Shown in pieces: positions 1-8,819 of a stretch of 64,000 nucleotides of DNA. The DNA is from Rhizobium sp. CC-YZS058. GTDB taxonomy: Bacteria; Pseudomonadota; Alphaproteobacteria; Rhizobiales; Rhizobiaceae. Under the pieces are notes generated by a model. The model saw only the letters and a program-made list of their open reading frames with translations. It was not told the DNA's origin and ran no database searches. Position numbers and translations under genes: made by a program. Numbering within the stretch: the first letter of the stretch is position 1; each line of letters starts with the position of its first letter. The DNA lies in NCBI RefSeq assembly GCF_034720595.1, contig NZ_JAYESJ010000001.1, positions 3,126,001 through 3,190,000 on the forward strand, read 5' to 3'.

Positions 1-332
1 CGCTGTACCTGAAGATCCTGCCGAACGGGCTCGGGCGCAATGTGTCCGAGATCGCCCCCTTCGTGCTGATGATCCTGCTCGTGCCGGGCTTCCGCAATCT
101 GGTCGAATATCACTCCGAATTGCTCTACGCGACCGGCCGCACCGTGCGCCGCGTTCTCAACCTGGCGCTGGTCGGCGCGTCGAAGATCGCCCTGCTCTGC
201 GGGCTGATGGTCTGGAGCGTCGAGCCGACGCTCTGGGTGCCGACGCTGAACGGGGTCTATTTCGCCCTCTACCTCGCCTCCGCCCTTCTCACCTATCCGG
301 CGATCGCCAAAGCCGGCGCGCGGCCGATCTGA
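1..332 (+). CDS. C-terminal end of a polysaccharide-type membrane protein (partial)
   Basis: An open frame runs in from the left edge, starting in frame at base 3, and stops at 332, so only about 109 residues of the C terminus are present. They contain three hydrophobic stretches of membrane-segment length separated by short charged loops, the last ending just before a basic tail (AGARPI). The neighbours are glycosyltransferases of a surface polysaccharide cluster, so a flippase or other lipopolysaccharide biosynthesis membrane protein is the likely family. That is inference from context and topology. No catalytic motif is visible in this fragment, and the true start lies outside the window. 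Confidence 0.5.
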   Translation, partial: LYLKILPNGLGRNVSEIAPFVLMILLVPGFRNLVEYHSELLYATGRTVRRVLNLALVGASKIALLCGLMVWSVEPTLWVPTLNGVYFALYLASALLTYPAIAKAGARPI

Positions 333-399
333 GGTCCGCCGCTGCCCGACCGGGCGCGCGAATGGCTCTCACGACACGGTTTTGAGGGGAAGGACGGCG

Positions 400-1293
400 T
401 CAGCCGGTGAGGGCGAGTGCCGGGGCTTCCTCGCGAACGATCCGGATCACATCCTCCAGCGGACATTCGATGAAGGACTGGATGCCGACCGCGATCTGGT
501 CATCGGCAAGACCGCGCACGAAGCGGCGCAGACCGTCCGGCCCGTCCGTCAACTGATCGGCGAACCAGACGACGTGGCAGAAGGACCGGTCTGTCGCCCA
601 ATGCCCCTCCCCGCCCTGCACCTCTTCGGCAAACCGGCCATAGAGCATGTATTCGGAAAAGGCGCGGGCGCGGGTCAGCGCGCGCGGCCAGCTGCAGCCG
701 TTCACCTCTTCGATCCGCGCGAGCAGCGCCCGCGCCGTGTCCGCGCGCCAGGAGACCATGCTGTCGATATGCCCGGCGGCAGGAAGGCGGAAGGGGCCGA
801 TGTCGAGCAGGCGGTCGCTGTGCGCGAGCCAGGCGACATGGTCGGAACGGATCGTCGGAACGATCTCGTTCGGCTGGCGGTAGAGCCGCAGGCGCCCATC
901 GCGCCACAGCGCAGCCGGGTCATAGTCGCGCACGAGGATCACGTCGCTGTCGATGGCGATGATCGCCGCTTCCTGCGCCTGACGGCTGAAGTCGAGCTTC
1001 ATCATCTGCTGAATGTGCCAGCCGCGCAGCGGCTTGCCGAAGGGGGAAAGCCAGATCTTGCGCTTGGGCTTGCGGGGATCGGGCACGGCCCGCAGCCACC
1101 AGGGCAGGAGCGCGCGCTGGTCGATCACCGTGCGGCGGGGCCCGGCAAGCGCGGAGAAGAGCGCGACGTCGCCGCTGTCGACCAGAAGATAGTGGTGCCA
1201 GTCGCCCTGCATGTGCCGGTCGAGACTGTCGCACAAGATGCGGCAGCGCTCGTAATCCGGCGCATAGGACGCGGTCATCAGAGCGGTGGCCAT
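400..1293 (-). CDS. DUF6492 family protein, glycosyltransferase-like
   Basis: A 297-residue soluble protein. The N terminus (ATALMTASYAPDYERC) and the central IIAIDSDVILVRDYD segment, with a DxD-like acidic cluster typical of nucleotide-sugar glycosyltransferases, match what I know of the DUF6492 family. The aromatic and Trp-rich middle fits a sugar-binding fold. It begins 6 bp after the WecB/TagA-type gene on the same strand, so the two are probably cotranscribed and act in one polysaccharide pathway. Substrate and acceptor cannot be read from the sequence. The family is often called a hypothetical protein in rhizobia, so the enzymatic role is inference. Confidence 0.7.
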   Translation of the reverse strand: MATALMTASYAPDYERCRILCDSLDRHMQGDWHHYLLVDSGDVALFSALAGPRRTVIDQRALLPWWLRAVPDPRKPKRKIWLSPFGKPLRGWHIQQMMKLDFSRQAQEAAIIAIDSDVILVRDYDPAALWRDGRLRLYRQPNEIVPTIRSDHVAWLAHSDRLLDIGPFRLPAAGHIDSMVSWRADTARALLARIEEVNGCSWPRALTRARAFSEYMLYGRFAEEVQGGEGHWATDRSFCHVVWFADQLTDGPDGLRRFVRGLADDQIAVGIQSFIECPLEDVIRIVREEAPALALTG

Positions 1294-1299
1294 CAGCGA

Positions 1300-2124
1300 T
1301 CAGCCTTTCGAGGAGCTTCGCAGCCTGGCGGGCGCTCCCGGCTGCAGGTGACCGATCGTGTGTCCCGCGAATTTCTGCCAGAGGATGTTGCGGAAGAAGA
1401 TCGGGATGCCGAGAATGTAGCGCCGCCACAGCCGGCCGGGCTCGACCGTGAGGCGATAGAGCCATTCCAGCCGCAGCCGGCGCACGCTTTCGGGCGCGCG
1501 GGGCACCGCGCCGCCCATGAAATCCAGGAGCGCGCCGACCCCCATGACCAGGCGGGCATGCCCGGGCCCGACATAGGTGTCGATCCACTTCTCCTGCTTG
1601 GGCGTGCCCATGGCGATGATGAGGATATCCGGCGAGACGGCCCGGACCTTGGCCATGACCGTGTCGGACTCGGCAGCGTCGAAATAGCCGTCGGCCACGG
1701 GGATGAATTCGTGCCAGGGCGCGTGGCGCCGGAAGCCTTCGGCCGCCCGTTCCAGCACATCCCGCTTCGCCCCGACAAGCGCCACGCGGCGCGGCTGGGT
1801 CATGTAGGTCATCAGCGCCGGCACGAAATCCGTGCCGTTGAGATTGGCGGGAAAGGGCGCGCCGTGCAGGATCTGCGAGGCGATGTCCATGCCGACCCCA
1901 TCCGGCAGCACCACGTGGCGCTCCATGATCGACCGGTACTCCGGATCGTCGACGAGGAAATTGGCATTGTTGGCGTTGAGGAACGAGATCACCGTCTGCC
2001 CGAAGGGAAGCCGCGACACCTCGTCGGCAAACGACAGGGCGTTCTCCCAGTCGAAGTCGCAGACCGGCAGGTCGAGGATCGGGCGCTGCGAGGCGCGAAT
2101 CGAGACCGGAGGAAAAATCTTCAT
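1300..2124 (-). CDS. WecB/TagA/CpsF family glycosyltransferase
   Basis: A 274-residue protein of the GT26 family, which transfers N-acetyl-mannosaminuronic acid, N-acetyl-mannosamine or similar sugars to a lipid-linked intermediate in the cytoplasm. Visible hallmarks are the NANNANFLVDDPEY segment, the catalytic-region VVLPDGVGMDIA, and the C-terminal ILIIAMGTPKQEKWI motif followed by VMGVGALLDFMGGAVPRAP. The ATG at 2124 overlaps the stop of the upstream glycosyltransferase in an ATGA, which fixes the start and suggests translational coupling. Length fits the family (about 240-280 residues). The exact sugar is unknown. Confidence 0.88.
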   Translation of the reverse strand: MKIFPPVSIRASQRPILDLPVCDFDWENALSFADEVSRLPFGQTVISFLNANNANFLVDDPEYRSIMERHVVLPDGVGMDIASQILHGAPFPANLNGTDFVPALMTYMTQPRRVALVGAKRDVLERAAEGFRRHAPWHEFIPVADGYFDAAESDTVMAKVRAVSPDILIIAMGTPKQEKWIDTYVGPGHARLVMGVGALLDFMGGAVPRAPESVRRLRLEWLYRLTVEPGRLWRRYILGIPIFFRNILWQKFAGHTIGHLQPGAPARLRSSSKG

Positions 2125-3377
2125 TGGGACAGACCTCGGTCGGGAATGGAGAGGACGGCGGCGCTTCGCGACGGGCGAAGCGCGAAGGCGCTGCGGATGG
2201 GCGGCGGATCCCTGGACAAGGCCAGAAGCCCGGCAGACAGGCCGGCAAGGAGGGCCGCCTTCTGGCGCTCGTGGAAGTCGTAGCCGGAGACGGGTCCGGT
2301 CTGCCCGCTGCGGACGGCGCGCACCTGGTCCACTAGCGCTGCCGCGAACGCCTCCGGCGTGTCCGCCATCACGCAATTGTCCGGCACGGCATCGATGCCG
2401 CGGAGCGAGGACCGCGTGGCGACGCTCGGCATGCCGGCCTCAAAGGTCTCGATGGTTTTCAGCTGCACGCCCGTGCCGCCGCGGCTGACCAGCGGCACGA
2501 CGCGGCTGGAGCGCACGAACTGCGCCGCATCCTCGACCCGGCCGACAAAGCGCAGGCCCGGGTGCGGCGAAACCGGCTGGTCCGGCACGCTGCCCGCCAC
2601 CTCGATCGAAAGATCGGCGGGCAGATGCGGAACGACCGCGTTCAGGAACCAGTCGAGCCCGGTGCGATTGGCCGCCCAGCTCCAGGTTCCGATCAGGCCG
2701 ATATCGCGGCAATAGGCGGGGTGCGCCGGCTCGCGCGGCGGTGCCTGCCATTGGCGCAGCAGGGGCACCAGACTGGCACGGGCCGCGACCTCGCTGCCGA
2801 AGGCATGGCGGTCGGCCTCGCAGAAGGTCCAGACCGCCAGCGCCTGCCGGGTCAAGCGGCGCTCGAGCCCGTCGAGAAGCCGCGCCTCGCGCGCAAACAG
2901 CAGCCGCTCCAAACGCCCGCCGGCCGTGGATGCGTTTTGCCGCGCCGTCGCGGCCTCGGCATTGTGGGCCACATAGACGAAGGGGTAGCGCGCAAAGACG
3001 CCCGCAAAGGCGCCGGCCAGCTGCACGGAGTTCAAAACGAGACCGTCGAAGGGGGCGAGATCAGCGAGGATGGCGCGCATCTTCGCCGTCGACGTGGCCA
3101 GCATCTTGGCCGAGGAAACCGTCGTGCCGTGCAGGATCGCCCGTGCCAGCCAGGCCGCCTTGGTGGCGCGACCGACCTTGGCATTGGTCACCTCCTGCTC
3201 ACCCAGCAGGACGAGATCGCCGCCCGGCGCCGGCGTCTGGCCGGGTTGCAGATAGCCGACCACCGTGACCCTGTGCCCCAGCGCCCGCAGACCGTCGAGC
3301 ACCACGCGATTGGCGATGTCGAAGCCCGAGGCCGGATGATCGACCGGCACCAGCGAGGAAAGGAACACGAGATGCAT
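2121..3377 (-). CDS. GT4-type glycosyltransferase (group 1)
   Basis: A 418-residue protein beginning MHLVFLSSLVPVDHPASGFD, a typical glycosyltransferase B-fold start with a Gly-rich donor loop (ASGFDIANRV). The C-terminal half carries the nucleotide-sugar domain: GTWSWAANRTGLDWF, then RFVGRVEDAAQFV and VPLVSRGGTGVQLKTIETFEAGMPSVAT, the equivalent of the E-x7-E motif region. The frame stays open 26 codons upstream of the chosen ATG, but the fold begins at this Met. It overlaps the next gene by ATGA and is transcribed divergently from the GT2 gene at 3501. It probably builds a surface glycan with its neighbours. Confidence 0.8.
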   Translation of the reverse strand: MHLVFLSSLVPVDHPASGFDIANRVVLDGLRALGHRVTVVGYLQPGQTPAPGGDLVLLGEQEVTNAKVGRATKAAWLARAILHGTTVSSAKMLATSTAKMRAILADLAPFDGLVLNSVQLAGAFAGVFARYPFVYVAHNAEAATARQNASTAGGRLERLLFAREARLLDGLERRLTRQALAVWTFCEADRHAFGSEVAARASLVPLLRQWQAPPREPAHPAYCRDIGLIGTWSWAANRTGLDWFLNAVVPHLPADLSIEVAGSVPDQPVSPHPGLRFVGRVEDAAQFVRSSRVVPLVSRGGTGVQLKTIETFEAGMPSVATRSSLRGIDAVPDNCVMADTPEAFAAALVDQVRAVRSGQTGPVSGYDFHERQKAALLAGLSAGLLALSRDPPPIRSAFALRPSRSAAVLSIPDRGLSQ

Positions 3378-3500
3378 CAGGCCACGCACGGTTAGAGAGG
3401 CAGTGGCAGGACAGTAGCAAAGGGCCGTGAAGTCGCGTTTAAACCATTCATTCAAAAGCGATTTCGCGCTTTCAGCATCTGTTTAGGAAGATTTGGTTTA

Positions 3501-4532
3501 GTGCATTTCGTCACCGCTTACGAAGAAGAGGCGCCACGCGCGATGTCTGAGCCGGACCAGGATGTGAGCCTTAATTTCGAGCGCGCGGTCACCCCTGCCG
3601 ACGCCATCGCCTATGTCGTGACGCTTCCGACCTTCCGGCGCCCGGACCATCTGGTGGCGACGCTGAAAAGCCTGGTTGTTCAGAACCCTGGCAAGCCCTT
3701 CGCCATCATCGTGATGGAGAACGACACGGACGGACTGGCCGGCGCGCGGGCGGCCAGGGCCTTCCTGCAGACGGCCCCTGTCTCCGCGCGGATCGTGCTC
3801 GCGCATCGGCGCGGCAATTGCCATGCCTACAATGCCGGGTGGACCGATGCACTGGCCGCCTATCCGAACTTCGAGGCTCTCGCCGTGATCGACGATGACG
3901 AGCTGGCCCAGCCGGACTGGCTGTTTCGTCTCGTTTCGCAACAGAAGGAAAGCGGTGCCGACATGGTGGGCGGGCCGCAGGTGCCGCATTTCGAGACAGG
4001 GTCCCGGGAGAAAAGCGCCAGACACCCGGTATTCACGGCGCATTATGGCACAAACGGCCCGGTGCCGATCCTCTATTCCTCCGGCAATGTCCTGATCCGC
4101 CGCGCGGTTCTGGACGCCATGCCGCGCCCTTTCCTTGATCCGCTGTTCAACTTCATCGGCGGCGGCGACAGCGATTTCTACCGTCGGGCGCGTGAAAAAG
4201 GGTTCCGCTTTGCCTGGGCGGCCGATGCGGCGGTGACGGAAACGATTCCCGCGCGGCGCACGGAATGGGACTGGATTCACGCCCGCAGCCTGCGCAACGG
4301 CGCCATTTCCGCCATGCTGGACCATCGCGCGGCGCCCGGCCTGTTCGGCCGCGCCCGCACGCTCGCCAAATCGATTGCCCTTCTTGCCGCCGCCGCCCCC
4401 CGCGGCCTCGTGATGTGGCGGCGCACCGGCCTGCCCTCCGCCAGCCTCTATCACGGCCAGGTGGCTCTCGGCCGGCTGATGGCCGAAGTGGGGCGGGTGG
4501 GCGAACAATATCGCAATCCCGAAAAGAACTGA
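3501..4532 (+). CDS. Family 2 glycosyltransferase
   Basis: A 343-residue GT2 (GT-A fold) enzyme. The donor-binding N terminus reads VVTLPTFRRPDHLVATLKSL, and the metal-binding DxD motif appears as VIDDDE near residue 132. A GGGDSDFYRRARE segment near residue 220 and acidic residues after it correspond to the catalytic ED region. Two starts are possible: ATG 3501 with AGGAAG about ten bases before it, or ATG 3543, which has a purine-rich run upstream. I keep 3501. The gene is divergent from the GT4 gene, with a 123-bp spacer that must hold both promoters. Substrate unknown. Confidence 0.8.
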   Translation: MHFVTAYEEEAPRAMSEPDQDVSLNFERAVTPADAIAYVVTLPTFRRPDHLVATLKSLVVQNPGKPFAIIVMENDTDGLAGARAARAFLQTAPVSARIVLAHRRGNCHAYNAGWTDALAAYPNFEALAVIDDDELAQPDWLFRLVSQQKESGADMVGGPQVPHFETGSREKSARHPVFTAHYGTNGPVPILYSSGNVLIRRAVLDAMPRPFLDPLFNFIGGGDSDFYRRAREKGFRFAWAADAAVTETIPARRTEWDWIHARSLRNGAISAMLDHRAAPGLFGRARTLAKSIALLAAAAPRGLVMWRRTGLPSASLYHGQVALGRLMAEVGRVGEQYRNPEKN

Positions 4533-4566
4533 GTCGAAGCGCAGCGACATTCCGCACTGCAAAAGA

Positions 4567-4584
4567 ACTTCATCGAACTGTCAT
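4567..4584 (+). promoter_or_regulatory. PhoB-box-like site
   Basis: Two heptamers, ACTTCAT and CTGTCAT, are separated by four bases. The layout matches the rhizobial Pho box (CTGTCAT-N4-CTGTCAT): the second half is perfect, the first keeps TCAT. It lies 66 bp before the start of the cyclic-di-GMP gene. It may be a chance match. Confidence 0.3.
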
Positions 4585-4649
4585 ACTGCGAAAACTAAAG
4601 ATTCAACTCCAGTGGTCATGGTTCCGCCAATCTACCAAAGGAGTTGATC

Positions 4650-6452
4650 TTGGCTGTTCCACTTGCGGCGCTTCCCGCCTGCCATCTCGGTGCCGAGCAG
4701 ATCGTCACCCTGGCAAAACTCGTTATTGAAACCGCGCTTCAGCCGATCGTCGAAGCGTCGACGGGCGATTGTTTCGGATATGAAAGCCTGATGCGCGGCT
4801 TCGACCGGCTTGGCTTCCCCTCCCCCGTCGCGCTGCTCGACAAGGCGCATGAGAATGCCGAGCTGATGGCGCTCGAACATATGCTGGCCACACGGGCTCT
4901 GGCCGCCTTCGCAGCCGTCCCAGGCTTTGCGGAGCGGACGCTGTTCATCAATTTCGATACGCGGCTGATGGGCATGGATGACGACGCCGTGCTGCAGCGG
5001 CTGGACGACCGCTTGAAGCGGGCCGGCATCCCGCCGTCCAGCCTGTGTTTCGAATTGTCCGAGCGCCACGAGACCGATGCGGCGCCCGGCTTCGACCGGG
5101 TCCTGAGCCGCCTTCGACAGCACGGGTTTAAGCTGGCGATCGACGATTTCGGAGCGGGCTTCAGCGGACTGAAGCTGCTCTCGCGCGCCGCGGTAGACTA
5201 TCTGAAGATCGACCGGCATTTCATTTCGCAGATCGACAGCACACCGCGCCATCGCCATCTGGTCAAGCACATGGTGACCATGGCCCACAAGCTCGGCGCG
5301 CGGGTCATTGCCGAGGGGGTGGAGACGGAGGCGGAATTCCATGTCTGCCGCGATCTCGGCTGCGACCTGCTGCAAGGCTATTTCGTCGCCCGTCCGACCG
5401 TCTGCCTCGAGGACTTGCGGCCCAACTATCCGCATCTGGCGCAGGCCGGCGAAACGCGCCGCCGCACCGCCTCGGCCGATACCGTGCTCATCCGCCGACA
5501 GATCGAGCGCCTGCCGACGGTGCGGGAAAGCGACATGCTCGATACCACTTTCGAGCTTTTCCGCACATCGCCCGGCCAGACCTTCTTTCCCGTGCTGAAC
5601 GCCAATGGCGAGCCGCGCGGCGTGATCCACGAGGTCCATCTCAAGGAGTTGATTTACCATCCCTTCGGCCGGGACCTCTTGAAGAACAGGGTGTACCAGC
5701 GGCGGGTGGCAAACTTCGCAACCCCGGCGCCGATCGCTGACATCACCGTGCCCGCCGACGAAATGCTCGATATCTTTGCCGGCGCCAATGGCAGCGACTG
5801 CCTGATCCTGACGGAGAACATGCGCTATGCCGGCATCCTGTCGGCCTCCTCGCTGCTGCGCATCATCAGCGAGAAACAGCTGAAAACAGCGCGCGACCAG
5901 AACCCACTGACCGGCTTGCCCGGCAATCGCGCCATTCGCGACCATGTCCACGATGCGATCCTCGACGGCGATCGCCAACGGTTCTTCTGCTATTGCGATT
6001 TCGACAACTTCAAGCCGTTCAACGACCATTACGGCTTCCACGCCGGCGATGCAGCAATCACGCTATTTTCCGCCCTGCTGCGCCGTCACTTCATCGGCGA
6101 GGAGGATTTCATCGGCCATGTCGGCGGGGACGATTTCTTCATTGGTGTTGCCGGTCAAGCGCAGGCGGAGATCGAAGCCGAGCTCACCCGCCTGCTCGAC
6201 GCGTTCAGCGATGGCGTTTGCGCCCTCTATTCGCAGGAAGACCGCGCGAACGGGGGCCTTCATGGGCACGACCGGAACGGCGAAAGCCGGACCTATCCGC
6301 TGATGCGCTGCAGCATCGGCGTTCTCGCACTGGAGACCGGCCTTGTGATGACCGACGTTCAGGGCGTTACCGCCCGCGTCGCGGCGCTGAAGAGCCGCGC
6401 CAAGGCCAGTGCCTCCGGCCTTGTCTTCGACACGCTGTCCGAGGGGCGGTGA
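4650..6452 (+). CDS. EAL-GGDEF cyclic-di-GMP signalling protein
   Basis: A 600-residue soluble protein. Residues about 25-255 form an EAL phosphodiesterase domain with ESLMR at 45-49 in place of EALLR (the ExLxR core is kept), INFDTR, CFELSER, DDFGAG at 165, the Lys of LKIDRHF and AEGVETE, so the metal and substrate residues look intact. A region of about 150 residues that resembles a CBS pair follows. Residues about 415-600 form a GGDEF domain whose signature is GGDDF at 492-496. Translation probably starts at TTG 4650, because AGGAG lies six bases before it. The domain order EAL-CBS-GGDEF suggests that the C-terminal part may regulate the phosphodiesterase. It sits beside the motility island and ends convergently with the flagellar gene at 6516. 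Confidence 0.88.
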   Translation: MAVPLAALPACHLGAEQIVTLAKLVIETALQPIVEASTGDCFGYESLMRGFDRLGFPSPVALLDKAHENAELMALEHMLATRALAAFAAVPGFAERTLFINFDTRLMGMDDDAVLQRLDDRLKRAGIPPSSLCFELSERHETDAAPGFDRVLSRLRQHGFKLAIDDFGAGFSGLKLLSRAAVDYLKIDRHFISQIDSTPRHRHLVKHMVTMAHKLGARVIAEGVETEAEFHVCRDLGCDLLQGYFVARPTVCLEDLRPNYPHLAQAGETRRRTASADTVLIRRQIERLPTVRESDMLDTTFELFRTSPGQTFFPVLNANGEPRGVIHEVHLKELIYHPFGRDLLKNRVYQRRVANFATPAPIADITVPADEMLDIFAGANGSDCLILTENMRYAGILSASSLLRIISEKQLKTARDQNPLTGLPGNRAIRDHVHDAILDGDRQRFFCYCDFDNFKPFNDHYGFHAGDAAITLFSALLRRHFIGEEDFIGHVGGDDFFIGVAGQAQAEIEAELTRLLDAFSDGVCALYSQEDRANGGLHGHDRNGESRTYPLMRCSIGVLALETGLVMTDVQGVTARVAALKSRAKASASGLVFDTLSEGR

Positions 6453-6515
6453 GCCCCGCCTCCGGGCCAGCCGAACGCTGGCAGGCGGCCTTCGACCGCC
6501 GCCGCTTGCGCCGCG

Positions 6516-7085
6516 TCAGTGGCCGCCGGCCGCGGCCTCTTCCTTTTCCTTGCCGGGAATCACGTCATGGGCCGTGTCGCCGTTGCGGTCGACGATCGGC
6601 ACCGGCGGACTGCGGTCCTTGCTCGGCTTGCCGAGCTTCTTGACGTCTTCCTTGGAGAGATATTCGAGCTGTTCGACGAGGACCTCGAAGATCACCTCGC
6701 CCTTCATCTGCTCGTTCAGCCCCTTCTTCACCGTGTCCTTGAAGGTGGCGAGATCGAAGCTGGAATTGTCGGCGACATTGATGAGGTTCTTGCCGATCAG
6801 AACGTCGAACAGGGTGTTGGTGACGCTTTCCTTCAGCGGAACGCTGAGCTTGGCGACCTTGGTCTTGTCGACGGCGAAGGAAAGCTTGGTCAGGAAATAG
6901 CCCTGAACCGCACCGCCGGTGATGACCGGGACGGTGATAAGCTCGCCCGGCACATATTCCTGCACGGCCGCGCGCGCCGCGTCTTCGCTCGATTCGATCG
7001 GGGCGGAGGCGTGGCGCAGCGACACGTAGACCGACCCGAGGGTGATCGCCGCTGCCCAGACGCCCGTGAGGAGAAGTTTGATCAT
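6516..7085 (-). CDS. Membrane-anchored protein of the flagellar island, function unknown
   Basis: A 189-residue protein with one N-terminal hydrophobic segment (residues 3-22, LLLTGVWAAAITLGSVYVSL), so it is probably anchored in the inner membrane with the rest in the periplasm, or cleaved and secreted. The middle is mixed alpha/beta with VPLKESVTNTLFDVLIG and FKDTVKKGLNEQMKG; the tail is charged and low in complexity. It is the last gene of the flhA operon, and its ATG shares a base with the upstream stop (TGATG). The position suggests an export or basal-body accessory role, perhaps similar to FliL in topology. I do not recognise the family. Confidence 0.6.
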   Translation of the reverse strand: MIKLLLTGVWAAAITLGSVYVSLRHASAPIESSEDAARAAVQEYVPGELITVPVITGGAVQGYFLTKLSFAVDKTKVAKLSVPLKESVTNTLFDVLIGKNLINVADNSSFDLATFKDTVKKGLNEQMKGEVIFEVLVEQLEYLSKEDVKKLGKPSKDRSPPVPIVDRNGDTAHDVIPGKEKEEAAAGGH

Positions 7086-7453
7086 CAGACGGCGCCGTAG
7101 CGGAATTGCTCTTCGGTGTAGATGCCGTCCGCTTCGACATCCTGCGCGGTGGTTTTGATCAGCTCGACGACGGAGCGGCAGGCTTCGAGATGGGCCTCGA
7201 TCTTTTCGGCATTGGTGGAGAGCTTCTCGCGCAGGTGCCCTGTCTGCGAGCGGAAGGTGTCGGTCAGCTCGATCTTGGCCTGGTCGCGGTTGAACATGGC
7301 GAGTTCGTAGAGGCAGCGGCTTTTGCGCTGGTTGGACGCCTTCAGATCGAAGGAGGGATCGACCCCGATCCGGGCATTCTCATTGTCCAGAATCGTTTCC
7401 AGCCGGCCGAGCACGGCTCGGATGCGAAGATCGGCTGCTGCCTGAACGTCCAT
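7085..7453 (-). CDS. FlgN-like helical protein, probable flagellar chaperone
   Basis: A 122-residue, almost entirely helical soluble protein. It contains RLETILDNENARIGVDPSF near the N terminus and a long charged helix around residues 60-105, which is the pattern of FlgN-type chaperones for hook-filament junction proteins. It lies between flgJ and a membrane protein at the end of the export-gene operon, and the window carries flgK and flgL, which need such a chaperone. The assignment rests on length, helix pattern and context, because FlgN sequences diverge strongly. The downstream gene starts on its stop codon. Confidence 0.5.
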   Translation of the reverse strand: MDVQAAADLRIRAVLGRLETILDNENARIGVDPSFDLKASNQRKSRCLYELAMFNRDQAKIELTDTFRSQTGHLREKLSTNAEKIEAHLEACRSVVELIKTTAQDVEADGIYTEEQFRYGAV

Positions 7454-7583
7454 GTGTCACTCCCGTATCATGCCCCCGCCCCGCCCGGTTATCGGGCGCT
7501 CAGGACGGTGAGGTTCATTCCTGGTGTCTTGTGACGGCCCGCGGGATGCGTGCCGCCTTGTCTTGATCCGGTTCGCTGGAGGC

Positions 7584-8159
7584 TTACGGATCGATCGTGG
7601 TGCGGTCGTCGTCATCCGCCGTCATGACATCGGCCATGGTGTGGCGCTGATATTGCTCGACCATGCTGCGGGCGACATTGCGATCATTGCCGCCGAGCGA
7701 GGCGTTGACGAGACCGGCGGCAACTGGATCGTCGATCCGGTCGGTCATCATGTGCTCGGCGATGCCGATGCCGCGGCCCTGCGCCAGCACCGTGCCCATC
7801 TGCTCCGCCATCATGTCCTTCCACATGTTGCCGGCGATGCCCTGGCCATAGACCTCTTCGCCGTCGCGCGGCATCATCGACTTCATGAAGTTCTGCAGCA
7901 CCATGGACTCGAATTTGCGATAGGCTTCCGGCACCGGCTTGGCCGGGGCCCGGTTGTCGATATCGCCGAGCCCGCTCGTGCCCTCGTTCTGGTTGAGAAT
8001 GGCGACCGTATTGGCGAAGCCATTGCCGTTTTCGGCAAGGCTGGTGGCCCGGAAGGCGGCGCGGTTCGCCTGCAGGCGGGCCTGCGCCTCCTCGACCCGC
8101 GCCGGATCGGCCGCGCGAACGACATCGAGCACCAGATCGCTGGGGGGTGATATGGCCAT
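7584..8159 (-). CDS. flgJ: FlgJ-type rod-binding protein
   Basis: A 191-residue protein holding only the rod-binding domain: residues 75-145 read AYRKFESMVLQNFMKSMMP, then YGQGIAGNMWKDMMAEQMG and GRGIGIAE, the conserved core of the FlgJ N-terminal family. There is no C-terminal muramidase domain, as is usual in alphaproteobacteria; wall opening is presumably done by a separate enzyme, and the transglycosylase at 18268 is a candidate. I chose ATG 8159 (MAISPPSDLV), because the extension to 8249 is Arg-rich and unlike the family. In the rod-assembly model it acts in the periplasm as a cap. The operon continues to the FlgN-like gene. Confidence 0.85.
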   Translation of the reverse strand: MAISPPSDLVLDVVRAADPARVEEAQARLQANRAAFRATSLAENGNGFANTVAILNQNEGTSGLGDIDNRAPAKPVPEAYRKFESMVLQNFMKSMMPRDGEEVYGQGIAGNMWKDMMAEQMGTVLAQGRGIGIAEHMMTDRIDDPVAAGLVNASLGGNDRNVARSMVEQYQRHTMADVMTADDDDRTTIDP

Positions 8160-8273
8160 GAAGACGCGTCCTCTCGTGCCGCGGCGCAAACGCCATCGGC
8201 CTTTCGTGGTCTGACAAGGATTGGATGAGCGGGTCGTCAGGAGCCTCATGCTCCCTGCCGCTGTTGCAGAGGA

Positions 8274-8690
8274 CTATGGGCGATCAAGCTTACCGGAAGC
8301 TGGCGAGCCGCCGAGGACATATTGATCGACGAGATCATAGATCGCATCGTCGGCCGCGGTCCGCTCCTCGCTCGTCCGGGCGTCCTTCATATGCTCTTCC
8401 AGCCGGTCGCCCTTGGCCCGCTCCTTCAGGACGCGGCTTTCATGCACCTGCTGGATGCCGTGCAGCATCTGGTCCTTCTGGATCAGCCGGCCGAGATGGC
8501 CACTGTAATGGCCGGAGAACATGGCGTGCAGCGGCGTTCCCGAGCCCATGGCGTCGACCACGACATCGATCGTTTCTCCAAGCACCTGGCGCTGGCGGGC
8601 GGTCTCGTTCAGCTCATATTCCGCCATGCGCTCGAGATGCCGCTGCACGGTGACGAGACGCTTGAGCTTTTCGGAGCGGGACTGGGGCAT
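8274..8690 (-). CDS. FliJ-like coiled-coil protein
   Basis: A 138-residue helical protein with two long charged heptad-like stretches: residues 4-40 (EKLKRLVTVQRHLERMAEYELN) and 68-115 (LIQKDQMLHGIQQVHESRVLKERAKGDRLEEH, followed by further charged residues). The size, antiparallel coiled-coil pattern and position directly after fliR fit FliJ, the stalk of the flagellar export ATPase. FliJ sequences are poorly conserved, so this is inference. No other FliJ candidate was found near fliI in the window. A spacer of 114 bp separates it from flgJ. Confidence 0.5.
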   Translation of the reverse strand: MPQSRSEKLKRLVTVQRHLERMAEYELNETARQRQVLGETIDVVVDAMGSGTPLHAMFSGHYSGHLGRLIQKDQMLHGIQQVHESRVLKERAKGDRLEEHMKDARTSEERTAADDAIYDLVDQYVLGGSPASGKLDRP

Positions 8691-8819
8691 GGCGGTCCTT
8701 CGAGCGACGGAGAGATTCGATCCAGCCGAAGGGCAAGGGCTTCGGCGTCGGACAATGCGGCAAGAGCGGAGGCGGAGGGGGTTGCCGCTGATCCCAAGAT
8801 CACCGGCAGCACTCCGGCC

